From positions 1-64,000 of the forward strand of contig NZ_BPQQ01000001.1 of the NCBI RefSeq assembly GCF_022179325.1: DNA of 64,000 bases. The letters are read 5' to 3'. The stretch is from Methylobacterium isbiliense (GTDB taxonomy: Bacteria > Pseudomonadota > Alphaproteobacteria > Rhizobiales > Beijerinckiaceae). The notes beneath the pieces were generated by a model. It was given only the letters and a program-made list of their open reading frames with translations. It was not told the origin of the DNA and ran no database searches. A program made the position numbers and the translations under genes. This document shows positions 17,590 to 26,108 of the stretch, in pieces. The first letter of the stretch is position 1. The number at the start of each line of letters is the position of its first letter.

Positions 17590-18356
17590 TGGCCATGAGC
17601 ATCATCACCAACCTCTTCGGCTCGAAGAAGCCAACCTCCGCCCAGATCGCCGAGCGTATCGCGCAGCACGAGGCTGATCGTCGTCGCGAGGAAGATCGCG
17701 CCGCCAAGGCGCAAGCGGCCCTCAGCGATCTCGCCGAGCTCGACGATGCCGAGCACGTTCAGGCGGAAGCCGATGCCGCCGCCGCGGCCCGTGCGATCGT
17801 CCGCACCGATGCCCGCCTCGTCGAGCTCCGGAAGGCCCATGCCGAGGCTGTGAAGGCCGACGAGCGCGCCGCCCTGAAGGCTCGGGCCGAGGCTGCTCGG
17901 AAGCGTGTGGGTGAGGCTCAGAGGCACCTGGCCGAGTACGAAGAGCGCGCCGCCCGGCTCGCCGAGAGTGCGGCCAAGCTCGATGCGATCAACCGGGAGG
18001 CAGCCGCCGTGAACGCCGCCATTACCGCGGCGAGGAAGGCGGCCCCCGACGGAGAGCACCCCGCGCTCGTCGAGAGCATTGCGGAGCGCTTCCTCACGGA
18101 GCCTGACGACGTCACACCCGAGCGGCGGGTCACCGAGGAGGTGTGGGAAGAGCCCAGCTACAATACCGGGCGGTACACTCCCTCCGTGGTCTTCAGCGCC
18201 TCGGGCCGGCCGCAGAACGTAGCCGCCCGGAAGGTGACGCGAGAGCGAGTGATCCCCGAGAAGCGGCGCCCTGGCCGCCGTCTGACGCTGCCGACGATGA
18301 GCTTGGTTCTGCCGGCCGCCCGGCTCGGCCAGGAGCCGTTCTGGCCGGCTGGCTGA
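17589..18356 (+). CDS. Coiled-coil protein of the element
   Basis: 255 residues. From about 15 to 150 it is an almost continuous Ala/Glu/Arg/Lys-rich coiled coil (AERIAQHEADRRREEDRAAKAQAAL...); the C-terminal third is not coiled (EEVWEEPSYNTGRYTPSVVF). Starts at 17589 or 17595 are both possible. No family is recognised. A coiled coil next to a prohead-type protease suggests a scaffold or size-determining protein, but many other roles are possible. Confidence 0.55.
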   Translation: MAMSIITNLFGSKKPTSAQIAERIAQHEADRRREEDRAAKAQAALSDLAELDDAEHVQAEADAAAAARAIVRTDARLVELRKAHAEAVKADERAALKARAEAARKRVGEAQRHLAEYEERAARLAESAAKLDAINREAAAVNAAITAARKAAPDGEHPALVESIAERFLTEPDDVTPERRVTEEVWEEPSYNTGRYTPSVVFSASGRPQNVAARKVTRERVIPEKRRPGRRLTLPTMSLVLPAARLGQEPFWPAG

Positions 18357-18778
18357 CGCCTGTCCGGACTCGGTTCGTACCGCCCCGCCAACACGGCGGG
18401 GCGCCCCGCAAACGCCCTGCGAAGCCCCTTCCGGCTTGGCGGTGGATTCTGCCTGCGGCGGCTCTGCGGCTGCCTGCGTGGGATCCTATGGAGTTCCAGG
18501 CCGGCCGGGCGGTTTGGAATCTGCGGGGTAGGGCCCGATCCTGCGGTCGCTCCGCGGAAGGTTCTTCGTGAGAGCCCTTAGGATTCGGGCTGGCCCCGAA
18601 GACGGAAGGCTCGCCATAAGGCCCCCCCCCCGCGGTCCTCCTTCACGCATGCGCCAGATGCCCTTCCGGTACGCCACGGCAGTCTATGAGTGGGGTATAG
18701 GCGGGCGCTAGTTCAGCCGAGCGCGGAGGGTTGATCGAGAGGGTTCCCAACTGCTAAACACGCAGGCAGAAACATTCA
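18357..18778. other. Gene-free stretch with GC hairpin and poly-C run
   Basis: About 420 bases without a supported gene. A perfect 9-bp hairpin, CGCCCCGCC (18381-18389) with GGCGGGGCG (18395-18403), lies 24 nt after the coiled-coil stop and may end that transcript, although no T run follows. A run of ten C bases sits at 18622-18631. Confidence 0.5.
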
Positions 18779-19342
18779 TTAGGCTCTAAGTCTTTCATAA
18801 AGTGGCTCTAGTGCCTGTATTGTTATGTCTATGATTGATCTTATGCTTTCGACGGGAAATGGCTTTCCATTCACGAGTACGTTCGATGAGTTATTGTATA
18901 GTACTTCGGCGTTATCTCGTCTTGACGGTTGGCCGGCATGCACCCCGCCAGCAACGTTTGCGCAGAAATTTATTACTTCTTTGATCGTGATAGGTTTTCC
19001 ATCAACAAAATGTATTTTCCGAGCCAGGAAACCATCTAGCCCCAATTGCATGCCTGCTCCTTCCTTCAAAGCATCCGGATCTGGATTCGAATAGCGAAAA
19101 GTAACTGCACCGCTGGCGAAGATGTCTTCCAATAATCTATCGCCTTCAGGAGACCCAATTACTCTAAATATAGGCTTGAAGTCACGGCCTTTTGCTGCCT
19201 TGTGCAGCAGGGGACCTGACGAATCGGTCAACAATCTTCTAAGTATAGCGGATCCATCAAGCAAATTGCGAGGGTGAGGATTCTGCGAAATCTGCCTAAG
19301 CTTATCTAAGTCCCACACAAACAATTGTTCATTCGTGTACAC
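18779..19342 (-). CDS. AT-rich cargo gene, unknown function
   Basis: 187 residues read from a GTG at 19342 that sits 7 nt after a clear AGGAG; the frame is open further upstream but without such a signal. The protein starts VYTNEQLFVWDLDKLRQI and contains DGFLARKIHFVDGKPITIKEVINFCANVAGGVHAG. It looks like a soluble alpha/beta protein without membrane segments; I recognise no family. Base composition is markedly more AT-rich than every neighbour, it points opposite to the other element genes, and it lies at the right end near the attachment site. All three are typical of recently acquired cargo (moron), which in satellites is often defence or anti-phage. The function is unknown. Confidence 0.65.
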   Translation of the reverse strand: MYTNEQLFVWDLDKLRQISQNPHPRNLLDGSAILRRLLTDSSGPLLHKAAKGRDFKPIFRVIGSPEGDRLLEDIFASGAVTFRYSNPDPDALKEGAGMQLGLDGFLARKIHFVDGKPITIKEVINFCANVAGGVHAGQPSRRDNAEVLYNNSSNVLVNGKPFPVESIRSIIDITIQALEPLYERLRA

Positions 19343-20063
19343 GCGATATCTCCTAAATATTTGAGCGTGGGGACTGGGCGCCTCGTGAGTGTTTTGGGTG
19401 CGTATGTGATGAAATGGTACACTTCGCCTTGATGTGGGCGAGCGCCTGCCATGAGATGATTGGGATCGTGGCAATTTAGGTGTGCGCCGCGAAGGATAGA
19501 GTGGAAGGGCGTCGAAGGTTAGGCGCTCCGGCGAGAGGCGGTGATGCTCCATCGGCGCGCTTAGCTCGTTCAACCGACCATCTACGACTGGGCGCAGGCC
19601 TCAAGCTTTTCCGAATGGGGTAGAACTGACGGGCAACCTTCTTGGCCGGCGTGTATGCCGGCTCGAATTCGAGGCGCACGGGCGAGGCGAGGGCGCGGGC
19701 GGCAAGGGTAGCCACCACGGCGCCCATGTATCATATCCGCAGAAGTCGGCCGCTTGCAGAGCATCGGCGCTGCCTCCACTTCCGGGTGAAGCATCGTCCC
19801 GCAACAGCATCAGCTTCGCCAGACTGGGCGGGAAAGGCAAGACCAAGGAAGAGGGCGAGCGCCCCAGGCGAAGCCGGTCATCTGCCCCGCCCAGGCGGCC
19901 TTAGCCTGAGTGCGGTATCGACAAACGGGGCCCGGGGCGGCGTTTGGGAAGGCTCGACTGGTTGCTACCCGCATCCGATCGTTCGCCGTACCCGGAGCCG
20001 TACCCCGTTCCGAGCCGGCCCATTCCAGGCCGCCTGCATTTTCAGCTAAGTGCTTGAAGATAA
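19343..20063. other. Gene-free right end of the element
   Basis: About 720 bases between the cargo gene and the right attachment repeat. The open frames lack start signals and overlap one another. The cargo gene's promoter must lie at its left edge. The only structure I see is the GCCGTACCC pair at 19985-20006. Confidence 0.45.
19985..20006 (+). repeat. Paired GCCGTACCC repeats, right end
   Basis: Two units, GCCGTACCC (19985-19993) and GCCGTACCCC (19997-20006), start 12 bp apart, the same spacing as the pair at 8730-8751. They lie 57 bp from the right attachment repeat. Candidate integrase arm or excision-factor sites. Confidence 0.5.
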
Positions 20064-20115
20064 TGGCGCGCCCGAAAGGATTCGAACCTCTGACCCCCAG
20101 ATTCGTAGTCTGGTG
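20064..20115 (-). repeat. Attachment-site repeat, right copy (inside intact tRNA-Arg)
   Basis: Identical over 52 bp to 8553-8604. It starts exactly at the tRNA CCA end and reaches through the anticodon loop. It is the right junction of the integrative element. Confidence 0.92.
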
Positions 20116-20140
20116 CTCTATCCAGCTGAGCTACGGGCGC
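20064..20140 (-). tRNA. tRNA-Arg (ACG)
   Basis: 77 nt on the minus strand with acceptor stem GCGCCCG/CGGGCGC, D arm AGCTCAGCTGGATAGAGC, anticodon loop CTACGAA (anticodon ACG), T arm AGAGGTTCGAATCCTTT and an encoded CCA. The anticodon A is expected to be edited to inosine by TadA so that CGN codons are read. It is the integration target of the element to its left and has been restored to full length by it. Confidence 0.96.
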
Positions 20141-20235
20141 CTGACGCGGAGGGCGGTGCCTCCGTCGGTGGAGCCGTGATCTAGAGGGTCCGGTGCGGCT
20201 TGGCAACCCTGAAATTCGCGGCGCGGCGCGGCCGG

Positions 20236-20922
20236 TCAGGAGCGGAAATAGGTGGGGTGCCGCGCCCGCAACGCGTCGACGGCGTCGAGGGAGTGGGAGA
20301 GATGGGCGCGCACGCGCTCCTGGGCGCAGGCGGGCCGGCCCGCCGCGATCGCCGCGACGATCGCCTCGTGGTCGCGCAGGATCTCGCGCATCTTGCCGGT
20401 CACTGGCAGGTGCAGCCGGCGCAGGCGATCCATGTGGCCGCCCTGGCGGCGCACCAGGGGCCACAGGCCGGCCACGCCGGCCGCCTCGTACATCGTGCGG
20501 TGGAAGGCCTGATCCGCCTCCGCGAAGGCGGCGTGCTCGTCGAGATCCGCGAAGGCCGCCTGCCGCCGCACCAGCCGGCGCAAGCCCTCCAGCAGGACGG
20601 CGTCCGGCGCCTGCGCCAGCACGCGCGCGATCTCCATCTCCACCGAGCGGCGCAGGAACTGCCCCTGCTGCGCCAGCCCGAGGTCGATCGGGCTCACGAT
20701 CGTGGCGTGCTGCGGGAAGATCTCCACCAAGGCTTCCGCTTCGAGCCGCAGCAGCACGTCGCGGATCGGGGTGGAACTGACGCCGAAACGCGCCTGCAGG
20801 GCGGCCCGCGACAGCACGGTGCCGGGCGCGAGCGACAGCGCGATGATCTCCTGGCGCAGCGTGACGAAGACCGGCTCGGCGCTGCCGCGGCCCCGGCCGG
20901 ACATGGTCACCGCCTCGTTCAT
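20236..20922 (-). CDS. GntR/FadR-family transcriptional regulator
   Basis: 228 residues from ATG 20922; ATG 20958 and 20904 are alternatives. The N-terminal winged helix reads EIIALSLAPGTVLSRAALQARFGVSSTPIRDVLLRLEAEALVEIFPQHATIV, a standard GntR DNA-binding domain. The C-terminal part is an all-helical FCD ligand domain with metal-ligand candidates in EADQAFHRTMYEAAG and LRDHEAIVAAIAAG. It is divergent from the sugar-acid operon starting at 21194, and an 18-bp palindrome lies between them, so it very likely represses that operon until a sugar-acid intermediate binds. Confidence 0.9.
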   Translation of the reverse strand: MNEAVTMSGRGRGSAEPVFVTLRQEIIALSLAPGTVLSRAALQARFGVSSTPIRDVLLRLEAEALVEIFPQHATIVSPIDLGLAQQGQFLRRSVEMEIARVLAQAPDAVLLEGLRRLVRRQAAFADLDEHAAFAEADQAFHRTMYEAAGVAGLWPLVRRQGGHMDRLRRLHLPVTGKMREILRDHEAIVAAIAAGRPACAQERVRAHLSHSLDAVDALRARHPTYFRS

Positions 20923-20972
20923 CGCGCCGTCGCCCTCTCGCGCACCGCGCCCTCCCATAGCATGGCCCGTGC

Positions 20973-21001
20973 TTGACGCACTAATGCATCAGTGCTTCAG
21001 T
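20973..21001 (+). promoter_or_regulatory. Promoter with overlapping GntR operator
   Basis: The near-perfect palindrome GCACTAATGCATCAGTGC (20978-20995, one mismatched pair) lies between the divergent GntR gene and the catabolic operon. TTGACG at 20973-20978 could be a -35 element, with TTCAGT 17 bp downstream as a weak -10, so bound repressor would block the polymerase. The match between operator and regulator is inferred from position. Confidence 0.6.
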
Positions 21002-21193
21002 CGTCCGGCGCCGGGCGACAGATCCGGCCTGCCGCCAGGAAACGCCCCGCATGTCCAGGCCTGCGCCCGCTCCACCGCCGGTGGGCGTCGTCGAGCGCCC
21101 CGCCCCCGTGCGAACCGGATGGGCGTCGCGCCGCGACCGCAGGGGCCGCCGGCCGGCCGTGGCGTCGGTGCGACGCGCGAGGAGGGTGTCCCC

Positions 21194-22204
21194 ATGCTGA
21201 ACCGCAGAACGTGGCTGGCGGGTGCGGCCGCCTGTGCCGCCCTCGCGCCGCGCCGCGCCGGCGCGCAGGCGAAGTCCGAGATCACGATCAGCCGCCAGCC
21301 CGGCATCCTCTACATGCCGATCCACGTGATCGAGAAGCGCCGGCTGATCGAGAAGCACGCCGAGGCGCTGGGCCAGCCGGGCGTCGCCACCAAGTGGCTG
21401 TCCTTCAGCAACGGCGGGGCGCAGCAGGACGCGCTTCTCTCGGGCGGCGTCGACATCATCAACACCGGCACCGGGCAGCTGCTCCTGCTGTGGGACCGCA
21501 CCCGCGGCGGGGTCCGGGGCATCGTGGCGACCACCGCCCAGCCCCTCGTCCTCGTCAGTCGCGACCCGCGGGTGAAGAGCCTCAAGGATTTCGCGCAGGG
21601 CGACAGGATCGCGGTCCCGACCGTGCGCGTCTCCACGCAGGCGATCCTGCTGCAGATGGGGGCGGCCGAGGCCTTCGGGCCGGACCAGTGGGGCCGGCTC
21701 GATCCGCTCACGGTGCAGCTCGGCCATCCCGACGCCTTCGTGGCGATGAAGAACCCGAACCACGAGGTGCGCAACCACTTCGCGGCCCCGCCCTTCCACC
21801 ACTACGAGCTGAAGACCGTGCCGGGCGCGCACGTGGTGGCCAATTCCGCCGACATCATCGGCGGGCCGCTGTCGCAGGGCCAGTTCTTCACCACCACGCG
21901 CTTCGCCGCCGCCAACCCGGTCGTCATCCGGGCGGTGCGCGCCGCCGCCGAGGAAGCCAAGGCCTTCATCGAGACGAACACCCGCGAGGCGGTGGAGATC
22001 TACCGGGAGGTCACCACCGACAAGACCCCGGCCGAGGATCTGCTCGACCTCCTGGCTCAGCCCGGCATGATGGAGTGGAACCTCTACCCGCAGGGCACCA
22101 TGAAGTTCGCCGCCCACCTGCACAGGACCGGCGCGCTGAAGACCCTGCCGGGGTCCTGGAAAGACTATTACCTGCCGGTGGCCCACGACCTGCCGGGCAG
22201 CTAA
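21194..22204 (+). CDS. Periplasmic substrate-binding protein (SsuA/NitT/TauA type)
   Basis: 336 residues starting at ATG 21194, 8 nt after GGAGG. The N-terminus MLNRRTWLAGAAACAALAP...AGAQA is a signal peptide with a twin-arginine-like RRTWL and a likely cleavage after AGAQA. The mature part reads like SsuA/THI5-like binding proteins: QPGILYMPIHVIEKRRLIEKHA, SGGVDIINTGTGQLLLL. These capture small anions for ABC uptake, but no permease or ATPase gene follows. It is first in an operon with a sugar-acid dehydratase, so a sugar acid or related compound is the inferred ligand. Confidence 0.85.
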   Translation: MLNRRTWLAGAAACAALAPRRAGAQAKSEITISRQPGILYMPIHVIEKRRLIEKHAEALGQPGVATKWLSFSNGGAQQDALLSGGVDIINTGTGQLLLLWDRTRGGVRGIVATTAQPLVLVSRDPRVKSLKDFAQGDRIAVPTVRVSTQAILLQMGAAEAFGPDQWGRLDPLTVQLGHPDAFVAMKNPNHEVRNHFAAPPFHHYELKTVPGAHVVANSADIIGGPLSQGQFFTTTRFAAANPVVIRAVRAAAEEAKAFIETNTREAVEIYREVTTDKTPAEDLLDLLAQPGMMEWNLYPQGTMKFAAHLHRTGALKTLPGSWKDYYLPVAHDLPGS

Positions 22205-22292
22205 GCGGGCGGCCGCCGGCGCGCGGGCGCCGCCACCCCGCCTGACTTCGTGCCCGGCCCGTGCCGCGCGTCTTCTCCTCCCGAGGCTGCCC

Positions 22293-24026
<1,734 letters not shown>

Positions 24027-24035
24027 AGGACGGCC

Positions 24036-24752
24036 ATGCCGCTCGCCCCCGCCACCCGCGACAGGCTGAAGACCGTCAGCACCGCGACCCTCTGCACCGC
24101 CCTGTTCAAGCGCGGCCTGCGCAACCAGTTCATCCAGGACGTGCACCCCCTGCGCCACAAGGGCGAGACGATGGTCGGGGAGGCCTACACGCTGCGCACC
24201 ATTCCGGCGCGGGAGGACCTCAACCCGATCACGGTGTTCCAGGACCGCGCCCACCCGCAGCGCAGGGCCGTGGAGGAATGCCCGCCCGGCGCCGTGCTGG
24301 TGATCGACAGCCGCAAGGATGCCCGCGCGGCCTCCGCGGGCTCGATCCTCGTCACCCGCCTGATGGTGCGGGGCGTGGCGGGCATCGTCACGGATGGCGG
24401 CTTCCGCGACAGCCCGGAGATCGCCGACCTCGCGATCCCCGCCTACCACCACCGCCCGGCCGCGCCCACGAACCTGACCGTGCACCAGCCCCTCGACATC
24501 AACGTGCCGATCGGCTGCGGCGACGTGCCGGTCTGGCCCGGCGACGTGGTGGTGGGCGACGGGGAGGGCGTGGTCGTCATCCCGGCCCATCTCGCCGACG
24601 CGATCGCCGACGAGGCGGTGGAGATGACGGCCTTCGAGGATTTCGTGACCGAGAAGGTGCGGGAGGGCCGTTCCATCCTGGGCCTCTACCCGCCCACCGA
24701 CGAGCAATCCCGCCTCGATTTCGCGGCGTGGCGGGCCGCGACGGGGCGGTGA
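24036..24752 (+). CDS. RraA-like / HMG aldolase-family protein
   Basis: 238 residues. The metal and substrate motif appears as RGVAGIVTDGGFRDSPEIADL, and DINVPIGCGDVPVWPGDVVVGDGEGVVVIP is the family's C-terminal barrel signature. Members are class II 4-hydroxy-4-methyl-2-oxoglutarate aldolases or oxaloacetate decarboxylases; the name RraA (RNase E inhibitor) applies to only a few. In this operon, next to a sugar-acid dehydratase, a retro-aldol or decarboxylase step on a keto-acid is the likely job. Confidence 0.85.
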   Translation: MPLAPATRDRLKTVSTATLCTALFKRGLRNQFIQDVHPLRHKGETMVGEAYTLRTIPAREDLNPITVFQDRAHPQRRAVEECPPGAVLVIDSRKDARAASAGSILVTRLMVRGVAGIVTDGGFRDSPEIADLAIPAYHHRPAAPTNLTVHQPLDINVPIGCGDVPVWPGDVVVGDGEGVVVIPAHLADAIADEAVEMTAFEDFVTEKVREGRSILGLYPPTDEQSRLDFAAWRAATGR

Positions 24753-24828
24753 GGGGTTTCGGTCGCGCGCCGCGTGCCTCACGCTGAGCGACCGCCCCTC
24801 CGGCCGTCCGCCATCCCGGGATCGATCC

Positions 24829-25800
24829 ATGCCCCTGCTGCCTCCGCCCGACGCCCTCACCATCGCCTTCGCGCACCAGGCCTACGGGCTCGCGGCGGAG
24901 TTCGCCGGGCGCGGCCACCCGGCCCGCGCGATCGAGGCGCGCAGCGTCGACGACCTGCGGGCGCGGATCGCGGAGGCGGACGTGATCGTCGCCTCCGGGC
25001 TGTGGCGCAACGACATGATCGAGGCCGCCCCCAGGCTGCGCTTCATCCAGTCGGTGAGCGCCGGCACCGACCAGTTCGACAAGCCGCGCCTCGCCCGGGC
25101 CGGCATCCGGCTCGCCAGCGCGCAGGGCGCCAACGAGCGCGCGGTGGCCGAGCACGCGATGGCGCTGATCCTCGGCCTGCAGCGCCAGCTCCATCTCGCC
25201 CGCGACCACCAGACCGCGCGGCACTGGCGCCCGATGATCGGCGACCGCACCGCGCGGGAGGAGGAATCCGGGGGCAAGACCCTCGTCGTCGTCGGCCTCG
25301 GGCGGATCGGCCTGCGGCTCGCGACGCTTGCCCGGCCGTTCGGCTTCCGGCTCCTCGGCGTGCGGCGCCGGCCCGGACCCTGCCCGGAGGTGGACGCGCT
25401 GCTGCCGCCCGAGCGCCTGCACGAGGCGCTGGCGCAAGCCGACATCGTCGCGCTGACCTGCCCGCTCACGCCCGAGACCGAGGGGCTGATCGACGCGTCG
25501 GCGCTGGCGGCGCTGCGGCCCACGAGCCTGCTCGTCAACGTGGCGCGCGGGCGGGTGGTGGACGAGCCGGCCCTGATCGCGGCCTTGGGGGAGGGGCGGC
25601 TCGCCGGGGCCGGCCTCGACTGCGTGCACGAGGAGCCGCTGCCGCCCGACTCCCCTCTCTGGGCGATGCCGAACGTGATCGTCACGCCCCACAGCGCGGG
25701 CGAGACGCGGGCCTACGAGACAAGCGTGATCGACATCCTCCTCGACAATCTCGGCCGTCTCGCGCACGGGGAGACGGAGCTGCGCAATGGTCTCGTGTGA
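24829..25800 (+). CDS. D-2-hydroxyacid dehydrogenase
   Basis: 323 residues. The NAD(P)-binding loop is LVVVGLGRIGLRLA (around 150), and the catalytic triad residues lie in NVARGRVVDEPAL (Arg), EEPLPPDSPLW (Glu) and VTPHSAGET (His). It reduces a 2-keto acid to a D-2-hydroxy acid or the reverse. As last gene of the operon it could process the product of the RraA-like lyase (pyruvate- or glyoxylate-like acids). The gap of 76 nt to the preceding gene allows co-transcription. Confidence 0.88.
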   Translation: MPLLPPPDALTIAFAHQAYGLAAEFAGRGHPARAIEARSVDDLRARIAEADVIVASGLWRNDMIEAAPRLRFIQSVSAGTDQFDKPRLARAGIRLASAQGANERAVAEHAMALILGLQRQLHLARDHQTARHWRPMIGDRTAREEESGGKTLVVVGLGRIGLRLATLARPFGFRLLGVRRRPGPCPEVDALLPPERLHEALAQADIVALTCPLTPETEGLIDASALAALRPTSLLVNVARGRVVDEPALIAALGEGRLAGAGLDCVHEEPLPPDSPLWAMPNVIVTPHSAGETRAYETSVIDILLDNLGRLAHGETELRNGLV

Positions 25801-26108
25801 TGATCTGATCGGTATTTGCTGAGACAACACCGACTGAACTTTCTTGTCGCCGCATCCTCACGGCTGGGCCGGCGGCGACTCTGGCGAATGATGTTCGGGT
25901 CCATGCCCGATTGCGGCTGTCGGTTCGCGTCTTCAGGCCATTGGATTGACGTGGTTGCCACGCCGAGCAGACATCCGCCCCGGCTGAGGCCGCTTGGGCA
26001 GCGGGGACGCAGCTCAACTTCAGCATTGCAATCTTACGACTACTCAAGCTAGTCTGACACGCGCCGATTTTGTGGTGCCGTGATGTTGTGGTCTTGAGGG
26101 GGCTGCGC
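25801..26108. other. Intergenic region upstream of the peptidoglycan hydrolase
   Basis: 308 bases without a supported gene and somewhat lower GC than the flanking operon. A strong GAGGGGG ribosome-binding site at its right end serves the next gene. No clear promoter could be chosen. Confidence 0.45.

Larger units (their letters stand above)
8553..20115. mobile_element. Integrative element in tRNA-Arg(ACG), satellite-like
   Basis: An 11.5-kb element bounded by identical 52-bp direct repeats (8553-8604 and 20064-20115). Each repeat is the 3' part of tRNA-Arg, from the anticodon arm to the CCA end. The tRNA is intact at the right end, as expected when an element integrates at the 3' end of a tRNA and leaves a partial copy at the far end. 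Inside are a tyrosine integrase beside the left repeat, an AlpA-like regulator, small HTH proteins, a primase-polymerase/helicase protein, an S49 protease and an AT-rich cargo gene. No terminase, portal, major capsid, tail or conjugation gene is recognisable. This suggests a phage satellite (P4-like logic) or a reduced prophage. Confidence 0.88.

Noticed and set aside
19642-20049. Open frame before the right attachment repeat
   Set aside because: No start signal or family; composition looks like the reverse of coding DNA.
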